From Desulfobacterales bacterium (GTDB lineage Bacteria > Desulfobacterota > Desulfobacteria > Desulfobacterales > C00003060), in the NCBI GenBank assembly GCA_023129535.1, contig JAGMBW010000055.1, positions 1-42,762 of the forward strand: a stretch of DNA of 42,762 nt. The letters are read 5' to 3'. How positions within the stretch are numbered: position 1 is the stretch's first letter; every line of letters starts with the position of its first letter. This document shows positions 1 to 8,491 of this stretch, in pieces. Under the pieces are notes generated by a model that was not told the origin of the DNA, ran no database searches, and saw nothing but the letters and a program-made list of their open reading frames with translations. The position numbers and the translations under genes are program-made.

Positions 1-59
1 TTGCCATGAACCGACCCGAATTGGGATAGATCCTCAGAGATTGAGTTATACAGGCAACG

Positions 60-330
60 CGTTAACCCAAAACGTAACAGTTCACGGGGCTCACGGCTCA
101 TATCAGCGGTTGCGGTTGCGCTACTCGTTACGGTTATCGTTGTACGTTGTGCGGCTCCAAAAACAACTCAATCGATAGACGACAGGCGACACGAAGTGAA
201 GCTATGCGCTAACGAGCCGCGCAACCAATAGACGACAGACGACCAAGGGGCTAAGGCTTACGCCAATACCTGAACCCGTGAACGGTTACAAAGGTTGTAA
301 CCCTGAACGGTGAACACTGAACCTGTGAAC
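60..330. repeat. Intergenic degenerate short-unit repeats, nested inverted
   Basis: This leader holds no gene that I can support. It contains 7-bp units AGACGAC (177-183, 230-243) and TGAACGG/TGAACAC/TGAACCT (304-324). An outer inverted pair is formed by GTAACAGTTCACGGGG near 74-89 and CCCGTGAACGGTTAC near 275-289; an inner pair is GTTGTGCGGCTC near 146-157 and GAGCCGCGCAAC near 213-224. The same TGAACCG-type heptamers recur at 20503-20537. The repeat runs into the first codons of the possible long form of the next gene. Confidence 0.6.
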
Positions 331-360
331 GGTTACACTTTATTTGTTAAAGGTTTGGCT

Positions 361-2217
361 GTGTCCTTGAACGAAAGCCCTGATTGCAAGATCGAAAAGA
401 TTATTCGTGCAGACGCCACTCAGGTTGTTGCACTGGTTTCAACACGCCTTGAGGATGAACAGATGCACTATTTCTTTCGTAACCAGGACTGCCTGACAAC
501 CGATCTGCACAGCACAAAGGCCAGACTCGGCATCAATCAGGAAAAGTTGAGTCGTTTTGAACTAAAAGATAAAGAGATCTCATACGAAGCCAGGTTCTGG
601 TTTTACATCCCCGAATATAGCGCAGGCTTGACCATTGACCAGTTGATGGTACCGGGTCTTGAAGTAGGCAAGATCTATTTGAAAAATCGTGAACTGAAAT
701 ACTCTGCCGAGGAACTGATCAACCTCATCTCAAACCGCACCATCATTGTCCCTAAGGGAACCAGGGTGCTGGAGGAAGGCATTCTGGCTGTGCCGGTTAT
801 GCCCTTTGTCCATCTTCCCAATCCCCGGGTGTTGACGCCCGATTATCTGAAGGCTGCTGTGCTGAAATCGATCCCTCGTGAGGATCTCTATTTTGTCCAG
901 CCCGAGCAAAAGGTGGATCAGGTCATAGTGCCTGCCGGAAGTGGAGTGATATCCCACACAAGCCTTTTTACACAGCAAAACGAAATCTATATTCTGGACC
1001 CAGAGCACACAGATGCCAGGGTAGGAAGTAAACACACCAATGGAATCATATACCTGGAGCTCATTGGGGGAGAAAGAGACATTGTCAAGGAAATGGTGCA
1101 TTTCGAGGTCTACAAACCGGCCGTTGCGCAACACAGTACGAAAAGAAAGTTCTATATTGACCTGAAGTCCTCGCTTTTAGAGCGACTTTACCAAGATGGG
1201 GCCGTGGATGACAACACCATTGTAGCCATTAGTGAAGCTGAAGGACAAAAATACATCAAGCTAAACACAAGGTATGATCAACTGTTACATGAGCTTCAGC
1301 CTAACACATCGCTGATCCTTCAGGATTTCCCAAGCCGGCTCCTTGCATCTTACCTCATTGTGGCCGCTGATCTGGGCATTATCAGGGATCTGACTTTCAG
1401 GAGGGCGCCTGAGGAGGAGTATTTTTTCAGGTCCGAGGACCTTGTCTTTATGAAGACCCTTCAGGATATGGGCGTGGAGATTTACTGGAAAAATCCCTTG
1501 CAGGGTGACTTGGTCTTATACAAGCGATTCTTTATGAAGTCCTCGGTAATACCTCCATTCAATGAGGCCCTCAGCTCGAGAAAGCTGGCTGCCATTTACG
1601 GAACAGGAGGAGATGTGGATGCTGAGACCCAAAAAGAGATTGTGGACAGCATCAAGTCCTTCAAGGAGTTCCACGGCGGCATTTGCGGCATCCTTACTGG
1701 CGGGAACACCGGAAGCGTCATGTCTTTTGTGTCTGAAACCACGGCCTCTCTGGGCGTGCTCTGCGGGGCAGTGTACTGGAAAATCCCAGGGGTAGACATC
1801 GATCCCCATGTGGATTTTGCAGCCTATCTGGCCCGAAATGACTTGCTGGAAAGACAGGAAATTCTATCTGAAACCACTGAGGCAGACATCTATGTCAAAG
1901 GTGGCGTGGGCACCAACCTTGAACATGCCATCACTTTTGTGAAGAAGAAACTCGGCATTGGTCATTACAAGCCGCAAATTTTTTTGGGTGAATTCTACAG
2001 GCCCCTCCAGGACTGGCTTAACCACCTGGCATCTCAAGGGATGGTGGATCCCAAGGTCTTTGAAAGCTGCTATTTTATCAAGCATGGCGCTCAGATCTTT
2101 GAGACCTTGTGCGAACACTTCGGCTCCGAAGATAAGATGATTCACGAGGTCTCAGCGAGTGAAGCCTCCTCTAGTGAGAATTTCGCTGATTTCCTCGGGA
2201 GAGATATCGATCTTTGA
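361..2217 (+). CDS. LOG-like Rossmann-fold protein with a large unknown N-terminal region
   Basis: I do not recognise the first ~400 residues. The C-terminal ~200 residues look like the LOG (lysine-decarboxylase-like, cytokinin-activating) Rossmann fold: a first strand and glycine turn AAIYGTGGDV near residue 410, then ILTGGNTGSVM, then KGGVGTNLEHA near residue 514, a variant of the family signature PGGxGTxxE in which Lys replaces Pro. The extended frame opens at GTG 310, but its first 17 residues are translated intergenic repeat; GTG 361 has AAAGG seven bases upstream and is preferred. Activity is unknown: LOG proteins cleave nucleoside monophosphates at the base-ribose bond, and the glutamate of that signature is kept here. 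The 3' end overlaps the convergent HD gene by 66 bp. Confidence 0.6.
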   Translation: MSLNESPDCKIEKIIRADATQVVALVSTRLEDEQMHYFFRNQDCLTTDLHSTKARLGINQEKLSRFELKDKEISYEARFWFYIPEYSAGLTIDQLMVPGLEVGKIYLKNRELKYSAEELINLISNRTIIVPKGTRVLEEGILAVPVMPFVHLPNPRVLTPDYLKAAVLKSIPREDLYFVQPEQKVDQVIVPAGSGVISHTSLFTQQNEIYILDPEHTDARVGSKHTNGIIYLELIGGERDIVKEMVHFEVYKPAVAQHSTKRKFYIDLKSSLLERLYQDGAVDDNTIVAISEAEGQKYIKLNTRYDQLLHELQPNTSLILQDFPSRLLASYLIVAADLGIIRDLTFRRAPEEEYFFRSEDLVFMKTLQDMGVEIYWKNPLQGDLVLYKRFFMKSSVIPPFNEALSSRKLAAIYGTGGDVDAETQKEIVDSIKSFKEFHGGICGILTGGNTGSVMSFVSETTASLGVLCGAVYWKIPGVDIDPHVDFAAYLARNDLLERQEILSETTEADIYVKGGVGTNLEHAITFVKKKLGIGHYKPQIFLGEFYRPLQDWLNHLASQGMVDPKVFESCYFIKHGAQIFETLCEHFGSEDKMIHEVSASEASSSENFADFLGRDIDL

Positions 2218-2727
2218 GAATATCTTTTTTTCCAGGAGTTGGGTTTCCAGTTGGACCTCTTGAATGCCGGCCTGAAGACCCGGGTACTTGTTTGCGTACC
2301 TCTCATGCACGTCCCGGAACCGCTCTTCGATGTCCACCAGCTCTTCGTGCTTGACCCGTTTATCAGCATAGTTCACTATCTCTGCCTCACTCACAGCATC
2401 CGGGTTACAGGTTCCCGGATGTACACGGATATGCTGGCGTACGATATCGGCCACCGCGGGATATCCCAAAGAGCTAATTAGCTCACCTCCGGTTTGAGCG
2501 TGGTCTTCCTTTGTCTTGATAGACACGGTCTTGGTAATGTCGTGGAGCAAGGCCCCTGCCTCCACCAGGGCAAGGTCGAGGTGCTCACCAAAACGGTTCA
2601 ACTTGCGGGCAATGAGCAAGGCCACGTCTGTAACCAGTTGGCTGTGCCGGACAATATGTGGCAGCATTTCGTATCGTCGGATCAACTCAAGACATTGTTT
2701 TCTTGTGGGTATCAATGGCTTCCTCAC
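2152..2727 (-). CDS. HD-domain phosphohydrolase
   Basis: A 191-residue protein of the HD superfamily of metal-dependent phosphohydrolases. The metal ligands are visible in order: H near residue 24 (PHIVRHSQLV), the HD pair in ALLHDITK near residue 63, and a later Asp in NYADKRVKHEELVD. It resembles the small TIGR00277-type HD proteins, which act on nucleotides or other phosphomonoesters; the substrate cannot be told. A coiled, charged C-terminal region follows. The start is a GTG at 2725-2727 with no clear ribosome binding site, so it may be slightly wrong. The gene is convergent with the LOG-like gene and the last 66 bp are coding on both strands. Confidence 0.75.
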   Translation of the reverse strand: MRKPLIPTRKQCLELIRRYEMLPHIVRHSQLVTDVALLIARKLNRFGEHLDLALVEAGALLHDITKTVSIKTKEDHAQTGGELISSLGYPAVADIVRQHIRVHPGTCNPDAVSEAEIVNYADKRVKHEELVDIEERFRDVHERYANKYPGLQAGIQEVQLETQLLEKKIFSKIDISPEEISEILTRGGFTR

Positions 2728-2800
2728 CTAAATGCAATAACACATTTTTTACGGGTTCTCGGCCTGATTCACCAGGGGCGGTGTTCATTCCTCTATCAAA

Positions 2801-2829
2801 GGAGATTGCTTCGCTTCGCTCGCAATGAC
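2801..2829. repeat. Short palindromic repeat unit (ATTGCTTCG...GCAATGAC family)
   Basis: One half-unit of a dispersed repeat reading GATTGCTTCGCTTCGCTCG then CAATGAC. Other copies are at 3632-3742, 22349-22412, 24655-24769, 30302-30340 and 34243-34320. It lies between the HD gene and the methyltransferase gene. Similar palindromic repeats are known from several proteobacteria; function unknown. Confidence 0.7.
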
Positions 2830-2886
2830 GAAAAAGCCGAGCTTTTTGAGAAGTTAGAATCCTGAGACGTTTATTTATGTGAAAAC

Positions 2887-3594
2887 CTATGGCTGGCGAA
2901 AACGGAGCTTGTAAAGACCAATCACATAGACTTCGCCCTCGGCTCGCAAGGTGTGAGAACTTCTTTGAATTTCAAAGTCACGTCTCAGCATATCGAAAAA
3001 CTTCAGGGGAGATCTTCTTGTCACATCCCCGGCCAAGAAAATGGTTCCCCCGGGCAACAACAAGGTTTTGAACACGTGCATAAGGGGTTCGAAGAGATCC
3101 TCCTTATAAATTACCTCCGATCCGATAATGTAATCGTACTGGTGAGTCACAGCCGGTCGGGTCCAGTCCAAAAGCGCAAACTTGATATTTTCCAGGCCGT
3201 TCAACATAGCATTGGCCCGGGCAAACTTAAGGGCGTCCTCACTGTGATCCGTGATGGTTATCCTGTGTCCAAAAACCGCAGCAAAAATACCAGTCACTCC
3301 CATGCCGGCTCCGATCTCAAGCCATTCTTTGTCACCGTCCTTTGGAATGCGAGACAAGAAGTTGGCCAAAACAACAGAAGCCTCCCAAATTTTGAGCCAA
3401 AAGGGAAATTCGGCCGAACCGTCTTCACCCAGGCGAACGCCATCAAGGGCACCTTCTATCTCCTTTGCCTGGAGGAATTTCAGCCTTTTGCCAGCAACGG
3501 CAATATCTGTCGGGTAGGTATTGTATTGTCGATGGAGAGCCTCCAGGAGATTATCCTGTCCTTTTCGTCCTGTGCTATTCATACGATTCAACAC
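2887..3594 (-). CDS. METTL21-like SAM-dependent methyltransferase
   Basis: A 235-residue class I methyltransferase. The glycine-rich SAM loop is EWLEIGAGMGVTGIFAA (about residues 90-106), followed by an acidic residue in ITITDHSEDAL, then LLDW and the post-II motif YDYIIGSEVIYKEDL. This layout, with W(E)ASVVLANFL before motif I, matches the Methyltransf_16 / METTL21 / FAM86 family, whose studied members methylate protein lysines. The bacterial substrate is unknown. The start is probably TTG at 3594 with GAGG five bases upstream; an ATG follows four codons later. The gene stands alone between repeat elements. Confidence 0.72.
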   Translation of the reverse strand: MLNRMNSTGRKGQDNLLEALHRQYNTYPTDIAVAGKRLKFLQAKEIEGALDGVRLGEDGSAEFPFWLKIWEASVVLANFLSRIPKDGDKEWLEIGAGMGVTGIFAAVFGHRITITDHSEDALKFARANAMLNGLENIKFALLDWTRPAVTHQYDYIIGSEVIYKEDLFEPLMHVFKTLLLPGGTIFLAGDVTRRSPLKFFDMLRRDFEIQRSSHTLRAEGEVYVIGLYKLRFRQP

Positions 3595-3598
3595 GTCC

Positions 3599-3799
3599 TC
3601 AGCAATTCTCGGTGAATTTGTAATGCCCTGAGATTGCTTCGCTTCGCTCGCAATGACAGAACCATTTTCGCGATGTCATTGCGAGAAACGGGATTCCTCG
3701 CCTGTCATTGCGAGGCCGACTAAGTCGGCCGAAGCAATCTCAAAACAGGCTCGGAACAGGCTCCGCAATCTCATGCTGATTTTGACCGAGAATTGCTGA
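3599..3799. mobile_element. MITE-like element with 15-bp terminal inverted repeats, filled with nested palindromes
   Basis: TCAGCAATTCTCGGT at 3599-3613 is repeated exactly inverted at 3785-3799. Inside, 3632-3742 holds three units of the GTCATTGCGAG palindromic family in alternating orientation plus the palindrome GGCCGACTAAGTCGGCC. There is no coding sequence or transposase. The element fills the whole gap between the methyltransferase start and the DUF77 stop; its left terminal repeat supplies the GAGG before the methyltransferase start. Confidence 0.6.
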
Positions 3800-3806
3800 C
3801 ACCTCC

Positions 3807-4112
3807 TTAGGCATGTTGCTTCTTGGCCAATACGGCCTTCACTTTCTCTTTGGCTGACGCCACTTTATCCCTTCTGTCATCGATCTTGATAGAAGTCACA
3901 ACCCGAAGTGCTCCGGCTTCAAAGGGCACCTCGTGCATCTTCAACGTAACGTCAAAGAGATCTTTCAGATCCCCCTCAATGATCGTGCCCATACCGTGCA
4001 ATTCATAGGTGAGGCCAGAGTCCTCCACGACCTTAAGGCAGGCCTCAACATAGCTGCTCAGACTGGTGGACTTCGTTCCGATGGGAATGATGCTGAGTTC
4101 TGCAATAGCCAT
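3807..4112 (-). CDS. MTH1187/YkoF-like thiamine-binding (DUF77) family protein
   Basis: A 101-residue protein of the MTH1187 / UPF0045 (DUF77) family. The family signature is visible: MAIAELSIIPIG at the N-terminus, SLSSYVEACLKVVEDSGL, YELHGMGTIIEGD, and a late basic RVVTSIKIDDRRDK. Members form small ferredoxin-like tetramers; some bind thiamine or its pyrimidine precursor, though for most the role is unproved. The ATG at 4112 has AGGGGGACC close upstream. Length is typical. It is transcribed away from uvrA; the shared intergenic space is filled with 9-bp repeat arrays. Confidence 0.82.
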   Translation of the reverse strand: MAIAELSIIPIGTKSTSLSSYVEACLKVVEDSGLTYELHGMGTIIEGDLKDLFDVTLKMHEVPFEAGALRVVTSIKIDDRRDKVASAKEKVKAVLAKKQHA

Positions 4113-4131
4113 AAGGTCCCCCTTTCGTTTG

Positions 4132-4233
4132 CCCGTTTAGTCCGTTTAGCCCGTTTAGCCGGTAAAAGCGCTCAAGGAACCAAACGGGCTCAACCGGCTC
4201 AACCGGCTAAACGGGCTCAACCGGATTCAAAGG
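4132..4233. repeat. Inverted 9-bp-unit array (CCCGTTTAG / CTAAACGGG)
   Basis: The left arm has units CCCGTTTAG, TCCGTTTAG, CCCGTTTAG and CCGGTAAAA (4132-4167). The right arm has CCAAACGGG, CTCAACCGG (twice), CTAAACGGG, CTCAACCGG and ATTCAAAGG (4180-4233). CTAAACGGG is the exact reverse complement of CCCGTTTAG, so the arms can pair around a 12-base loop. The array lies just upstream of the DUF77 gene start. Confidence 0.8.
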
Positions 4234-4264
4234 ATATAGTGGCCAAACAATGAGCGTCAAGGAA

Positions 4265-4354
4265 TTTGTTGTGTTTGTTGTGTCTATTGTGTTTGTTGTG
4301 TCTGTTGTGTCTGTTGTGTCTGTTGCGTTTGTTGCGTCTGTTGTGTCTCTTGTG
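4265..4354. repeat. Ten tandem 9-bp units (T[C/T]TGTTGTG)
   Basis: Ten consecutive 9-bp units without any indel: TTTGTTGTG or TCTGTTGTG with single-base variants (TCTATTGTG, TCTGTTGCG, TTTGTTGCG, TCTCTTGTG). It sits immediately upstream of a TATAAT hexamer and forms the left arm of an imperfect inverted pair with the array at 4381-4470. Confidence 0.88.
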
Positions 4355-4369
4355 TTAGAATGATATAAT
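4341..4369 (+). promoter_or_regulatory. Candidate sigma-70 promoter for uvrA
   Basis: A perfect TATAAT at 4364-4369 lies in the 26-base spacer between the two 9-bp arrays. TTGTGT at 4341-4346 is a weak -35 at 17-bp spacing (three of six matches) and belongs to the left array. Transcription would start near 4376, so the right array would be the whole 5' untranslated region. No LexA-type operator was seen. Confidence 0.45.
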
Positions 4370-4380
4370 TTGTACAAACT

Positions 4381-4470
4381 CAATAAACTCAATAGACCCA
4401 ATAGACTCAATAGACCCAATAGACCCAAAAAACCCAATAGACCCAATAAACTCAATAGACCCAAAAACTG
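4381..4470. repeat. Ten tandem 9-bp units (CAATAGACC) ending 3 bp before the uvrA ATG
   Basis: Ten consecutive 9-bp units: CAATAGACC five times, with CAATAAACT (twice), CAATAGACT, CAAAAAACC and CAAAAACTG. The unit is a near reverse complement of the left array (seven Watson-Crick pairs plus one G-U of nine). There is no Shine-Dalgarno sequence between the array and the ATG at 4474. An in-frame TAG inside the array at 4456-4458 rules out an N-terminal extension of UvrA. Confidence 0.9.
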
Positions 4471-4473
4471 ACC

Positions 4474-7314
4474 ATGCCTTTAGACAAAATTACAGTACGC
4501 GGTGCGCGCCAGCATAACCTGAAAAATATCGATGTCGACATCCCTCGAAATCAATTCGTGGTGATAACCGGCATTTCTGGCTCCGGCAAATCGACACTCG
4601 CCTTTGACACGCTTTACGCTGAAGGACAGCGGCGATATGTTGAGTCACTTTCAGCCTATGCTCGCCAGTTCTTGGAGCAGATGGACAAGCCGGATGTGGA
4701 CAGCATAGAAGGCCTTGCCCCAGCCATCGCCATCGAGCAAAAAACAATCACCAAGAACCCCCGTTCTACTGTTGGGACCATTACCGAGATCCACGATTAT
4801 CTTCGACTCCTGTTTGCCCGCATCGGCAAACCACACTGCCACAGGTGCGGACAACCCATTACAACCCAGACGAGCCAGGAGATCGTGGATCGAGTCATGG
4901 CCCTTGAGTCAGGCACCAAGGTCATCATCCTGTCTCCTCTAATTACCCGTCAGAAGGGGACCCAACAAAGGCTGTTTCAAAGGCTGCAAAAGGACGGCTT
5001 TGCGCGAGTCAGGGTAGATGGCACGATATTTGACCTGGATGAAACCGTTCCGCTTGATAAGAACATAAAGCATACCATAGAGGTAGTGGTAGACCGTCTT
5101 ATGGTTAAAGAGTCGGCCCAAAATCGTCTGGCCGACTCTATTGAACTTGCCATGGGACTCTCAGAAGGTCTGGTCACTGTGGACCTGTTACACGGCGACT
5201 CACTGGTTTTCAGCGAAAAGGCAGCCTGCATGGTTTGCGGTATCAGCTATCCTCCTTTCACGCCAGCCAGTTTCTCCTTTAACAGCCCCCAGGGGGCCTG
5301 CCCTAAGTGCAAAGGCCTCGGCTCCATGATGGTCTTCGACCCCGATCTAATCGTGTCTGATCCTGCCCTTTCTCTCAGGGATGGCGCTATTGCCCCGTGG
5401 GAACATCGACATTCGGTGTATTTCTATCAGGTACTGGACGCCATCACGCGACACTTCCATGCGAACATCTATACGCCATTCAATGAATTCCCCAAGGCCC
5501 TAAAAGATTTCCTTCTTTATGGGTCCAGGAGTAAGGCGATTCCCTTTTATCTTGAACGGGACGGCAGGCGCTATACCTACTCCAGACCCTTTGAGGGGAT
5601 TATCCCCAACCTTGAACGGCGTTACAGGGAGACCCGATCACACCAGGCCCGCGAAGCGATTGAGCAGTTTATGGAGGTGCAACCCTGTCCTGATTGTCAT
5701 GGCGCAAGGCTCAAACCGGAAAGCGTTGCAGTAAAGGTTGGCAGAGAGTCCATCCATCAGGTATGCAGACGCCCAATTACTGAACTCCTTGACTTTTTTG
5801 AGGCGATTCCTCTCAGTCCTCGAGACAGGGTCGTTGCAGATCCTATACTAAAAGAGATCACCGAAAGGCTCTTCTTTTTGAGCCAGGTGGGATTAGACTA
5901 TCTGACACTCGATCGGGCTTCGGCCACGCTTTCAGCAGGAGAGGGGCAGCGGATTCGCCTGGCTACGCAGATCGGTTCCAAGCTAACTGGCGTCCTCTAT
6001 GTCCTGGATGAGCCGAGTATCGGCCTCCACCAGCGGGACAACCAAAGGCTTCTTAGCACTCTCAAACAGATGCGTGATCTTGGAAATACAGTTCTTGTGG
6101 TGGAGCATGACGCAGAAACAATCCTTTCGGCTGACTATGTGATTGACATGGGGCCTGGAGCCGGGGCCGATGGCGGACACCTTGTATTTAGCGGGACATC
6201 GGACGCTTTGCTTCAGCACGAGGCCTCTCTTACGGCTCAGTATCTGTCAGGTCGTAAAACCATACCGGTCCCCCCAAATCGCCGGCCGGCCGGAAACGGC
6301 TACATAGCAGTGGAAGGGGCTTGGACCAACAACCTTAAACATATCACAGTTCGATTCCCACTGGGATGTTTTGTGTGCGTCACTGGAGTATCGGGCTCGG
6401 GTAAATCGAGCTTAGTCGTTGAAACGCTGTATCGATCTCTGGCTCGTCGGTTCTATCATTCCAGGAAAGCCGTTGGCAAATACAGCCGGCTGATCGGTCT
6501 TGAAAAGATAGATGGCGTTATCAACGTTGACCAGTCTCCCATCGGGCGAACTCCACGTTCCAATCCAGCCACCTACACGGGCGTATTTGGCGAGATTCGG
6601 AACTTGTTTGCCAAAACGCCGGAGTCCAGAGCACGTGGATATAAACCGGGACGATTCAGCTTCAATGTGAAAGGAGGCCGGTGCGAGGCGTGTCGCGGGG
6701 ATGGGATCATCAAGATCGAGATGCAGTTTCTCCCAGATGTATATGTGACGTGTGATGTATGCCGAGGAAGGCGTTACAATCGGGAAACCCTGGATATCAG
6801 GTACAGGGGAAAGAACATCTCGGAGACGCTGGACATGACTGTAGACCAGGCCCTCAACTTTTTTGGCAAGATCAAGAAGATAAGAACCAGGCTTCAGACC
6901 CTGGCAGATGTCGGTCTGGGCTACATTCGCCTCGGGCAACCCGCGACCACCCTTTCCGGCGGAGAGGCGCAGCGGGTAAAGTTGTCAAGAGAACTCGGCA
7001 AGCGGCCAACAGGGAGAACTGTCTACATTTTAGATGAGCCTACGACAGGGCTCCATTTTGCCGACATCCAGAAACTCTTGGACGTGTTAGAGCGGCTCAC
7101 GGATGCTGGCAATACCATCATCGTGATCGAGCACAATACGGACGTTATCAAGTCTGCCGATTGCATCATTGACCTTGGACCCGAAGGAGGAGACAAGGGC
7201 GGCCACGTCGTGGGGTGCGGTACACCTGAGGAGATTGCCCAACTGCCGGCATCCCACACCGGCAGGTTCCTGAGTAAGGTGCTGAGTAAAACGGGCTCAA
7301 CGGCGCTGCCGTGA
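4474..7314 (+). CDS. uvrA: Excinuclease ABC subunit A
   Basis: A full-length UvrA (946 residues; E. coli has 940), the damage-sensing ATPase of nucleotide excision repair that loads UvrB. Two ABC ATPase modules are present: Walker [13 protein letters not shown] near residue 33 and [11 protein letters not shown] near 640; signatures [12 protein letters not shown] near 490 and [12 protein letters not shown] near 830; Walker [11 protein letters not shown] and [10 protein letters not shown]. Zinc-binding cysteine pairs are visible (CHRC; CMVC with CPKC; CEAC with CDVC). The first signature is LSAGEGQ rather than the usual LSGGEAQ. The gene stands alone after a repeat-filled leader without a Shine-Dalgarno sequence. 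Its 3' end overlaps the convergent rex gene by 18 bp. Confidence 0.97.
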   Translation: MPLDKITVRGARQHNLKNIDVDIPRNQFVVITGISGSGKSTLAFDTLYAEGQRRYVESLSAYARQFLEQMDKPDVDSIEGLAPAIAIEQKTITKNPRSTVGTITEIHDYLRLLFARIGKPHCHRCGQPITTQTSQEIVDRVMALESGTKVIILSPLITRQKGTQQRLFQRLQKDGFARVRVDGTIFDLDETVPLDKNIKHTIEVVVDRLMVKESAQNRLADSIELAMGLSEGLVTVDLLHGDSLVFSEKAACMVCGISYPPFTPASFSFNSPQGACPKCKGLGSMMVFDPDLIVSDPALSLRDGAIAPWEHRHSVYFYQVLDAITRHFHANIYTPFNEFPKALKDFLLYGSRSKAIPFYLERDGRRYTYSRPFEGIIPNLERRYRETRSHQAREAIEQFMEVQPCPDCHGARLKPESVAVKVGRESIHQVCRRPITELLDFFEAIPLSPRDRVVADPILKEITERLFFLSQVGLDYLTLDRASATLSAGEGQRIRLATQIGSKLTGVLYVLDEPSIGLHQRDNQRLLSTLKQMRDLGNTVLVVEHDAETILSADYVIDMGPGAGADGGHLVFSGTSDALLQHEASLTAQYLSGRKTIPVPPNRRPAGNGYIAVEGAWTNNLKHITVRFPLGCFVCVTGVSGSGKSSLVVETLYRSLARRFYHSRKAVGKYSRLIGLEKIDGVINVDQSPIGRTPRSNPATYTGVFGEIRNLFAKTPESRARGYKPGRFSFNVKGGRCEACRGDGIIKIEMQFLPDVYVTCDVCRGRRYNRETLDIRYRGKNISETLDMTVDQALNFFGKIKKIRTRLQTLADVGLGYIRLGQPATTLSGGEAQRVKLSRELGKRPTGRTVYILDEPTTGLHFADIQKLLDVLERLTDAGNTIIVIEHNTDVIKSADCIIDLGPEGGDKGGHVVGCGTPEEIAQLPASHTGRFLSKVLSKTGSTALP

Positions 7315-7941
7315 CCTTGCCGAGGTGAGCCTGTAACAGAGGATATCCAACTTCAGGCTAAAATCTACGTTTTCGATAAAAACATGGGTCGCACACTGGA
7401 GCTGAATGGGCGCAAAATTCACAATGCCACAAACGCCAGCCATTACCAGCATGTCCGCGGCCTTTTGAGCCCATACCGGCTTTATGGCAATCACACCGAT
7501 CTCTACGCCCTTTTCCTTGACCAGACGATTTATGGCTTCCAGGGGCGCAACCTCTATGTCCCCAATTCTTATGTCGATTCTTTCCGGTTTTTCGTCGAAT
7601 GCTGCCACAAAGGTGTAGCCGTGGTTCATGAAGTGGGTATGCCTTAACAGGGCCAAGCCAAGATTTCCTACCCCCACCAAACCCAAACGCCATTCTTTGT
7701 CCAGGCCAAGGATCTTTCCAATCTCAAAGAGGAGTTCTTTTACGTAATAGCCAACGCCTTTAACTCCGAATTGGCCAAAGTAGGCCAGATCCTTCCGAAT
7801 TTGTGCGGGATTAGTGCCGCAGATGTCGGCCAGGCGCACCGACGACACCACGTCTACACCTTTTTGCTCCAATATCTTAAGATTTCTTGCATAAGTCGAC
7901 AGGCGTGTGATTACGATTGAAGGAATTTTCACGAATTTCAC
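7297..7941 (-). CDS. rex: Redox-sensing transcriptional repressor Rex
   Basis: A 214-residue Rex. The N-terminal winged helix is visible ([19 protein letters not shown], then the recognition region [18 protein letters not shown]), followed by a Rossmann domain with [12 protein letters not shown] (about residues 90-101) and an acidic residue in [10 protein letters not shown] for NADH/NAD binding. Rex senses the NADH/NAD ratio and represses genes of anaerobic metabolism, in sulfate reducers often including ATP synthase and sulfate-reduction genes. It lies directly downstream of the atp operon terminator in the same direction, so it probably has its own promoter; an inverted repeat at 7969-7987 lies 28 bp upstream of the start. 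Confidence 0.95.
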   Translation of the reverse strand: MKFVKIPSIVITRLSTYARNLKILEQKGVDVVSSVRLADICGTNPAQIRKDLAYFGQFGVKGVGYYVKELLFEIGKILGLDKEWRLGLVGVGNLGLALLRHTHFMNHGYTFVAAFDEKPERIDIRIGDIEVAPLEAINRLVKEKGVEIGVIAIKPVWAQKAADMLVMAGVCGIVNFAPIQLQCATHVFIENVDFSLKLDILCYRLTSARSRQRR

Positions 7942-7968
7942 GGGAACAGCTCTTCAGTCGATATGGAT

Positions 7969-7987
7969 CAAGATTGGTTCAATCTTG
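7969..7987. promoter_or_regulatory. Inverted repeat upstream of rex (possible operator)
   Basis: CAAGATT and AATCTTG (7-bp perfect arms) are separated by GGTTC, 28 bp upstream of the rex start. It does not match the usual Rex site (TTGTG...CACAA) well, so autoregulation is a guess. It could also be a minor stem-loop. Confidence 0.3.
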
Positions 7988-8023
7988 TGAGGTAGGCTTT
8001 CTAAAAATTGTAAAAAAGGTAAC

Positions 8024-8076
8024 AAAAAAAGAACGGGGTTGAATGCCGCCTGCAGCAGGCAACTGCAACCCCGTTC
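8024..8076 (-). terminator. Rho-independent terminator of the atp F0 operon
   Basis: On the minus strand an 11-bp perfect stem (GAACGGGGTTG 8031-8041 with CAACCCCGTTC 8066-8076), carrying an inner GCCTG/CAGGC stem, is followed by seven T. It begins 14 bp after the atpE stop, so transcription of atpZIBE probably ends here and rex is expressed separately. Confidence 0.92.
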
Positions 8077-8089
8077 CGTTTCCGTTTGA

Positions 8090-8458
8090 TTAAAGAGCGA
8101 ACAGTTTTGCGATCGCTGATGACTGCGGATGCGCATAGATAAGGATTAAGGCAATAACCAGGGCGTAGATACACAGGGACTCGACCATGGCCAGACCAAT
8201 CAGCATGGTCACGGTCACCTTACCCGAGGCCTCAGGGTTCCTGGCAATACCTTCAACCGCGCCCCTGATTCCGATGCCCTGGCCGATACCGGTTCCAAAG
8301 GCTGCGATGCCAATGCCGATACCGGCTGCAAACACGGATACCGAGAAGTACTTCAGACCGGCAGTGGCTACCTCCTCACCAGCGGCAAAGGCTACTGTGG
8401 AAAGGGCAAGCAGCAAAAACGCGGACCCCAGACTGGAAAACGATAATTTCTTGAACAT
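8090..8458 (-). CDS. atpE: F0F1 ATP synthase subunit c, sodium-type signature
   Basis: A 122-residue c subunit: an N-terminal hydrophobic, signal-like segment (residues 5-25, possible cleavage after AFA), then the usual two-helix hairpin with the loop [11 protein letters not shown]. The ion-carrying residue is Glu93. Gln60 (GIGQG), Glu93, Ser94 and Tyr98 line up at constant offset 28 with Q32, E65, S66 and Y70 of the sodium c-ring of Ilyobacter tartaricus, so sodium coupling is plausible; the Thr67 equivalent is Leu95. Proton-type c subunits of cyanobacteria keep the Gln but have Ala in place of the Ser. It is the last gene of the operon and is well spaced with an AGGAGG-like site upstream. 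Confidence 0.96.
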   Translation of the reverse strand: MFKKLSFSSLGSAFLLLALSTVAFAAGEEVATAGLKYFSVSVFAAGIGIGIAAFGTGIGQGIGIRGAVEGIARNPEASGKVTVTMLIGLAMVESLCIYALVIALILIYAHPQSSAIAKLFAL

Positions 8459-8491
8459 AAATTCCTCCCTCCTTTAGTTAAAGATTTTATA

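Noticed and set aside
4207-4464. Minus-strand open frame giving a Leu-Ser-Leu-Gly-rich 85-residue protein
   Set aside because: It is a translation of the 9-bp arrays; the 9-bp period gives tripeptide repeats in any frame. No ribosome binding site or family resemblance.
4132-4470. CRISPR array
   Set aside because: Units are 9 bp without unique spacers, and no cas genes are present. The same holds for the other short-unit arrays.
7969-7987. Inverted repeat before rex as a Rex operator
   Set aside because: It lacks the TTGTG...CACAA core; kept only as a low-confidence site.
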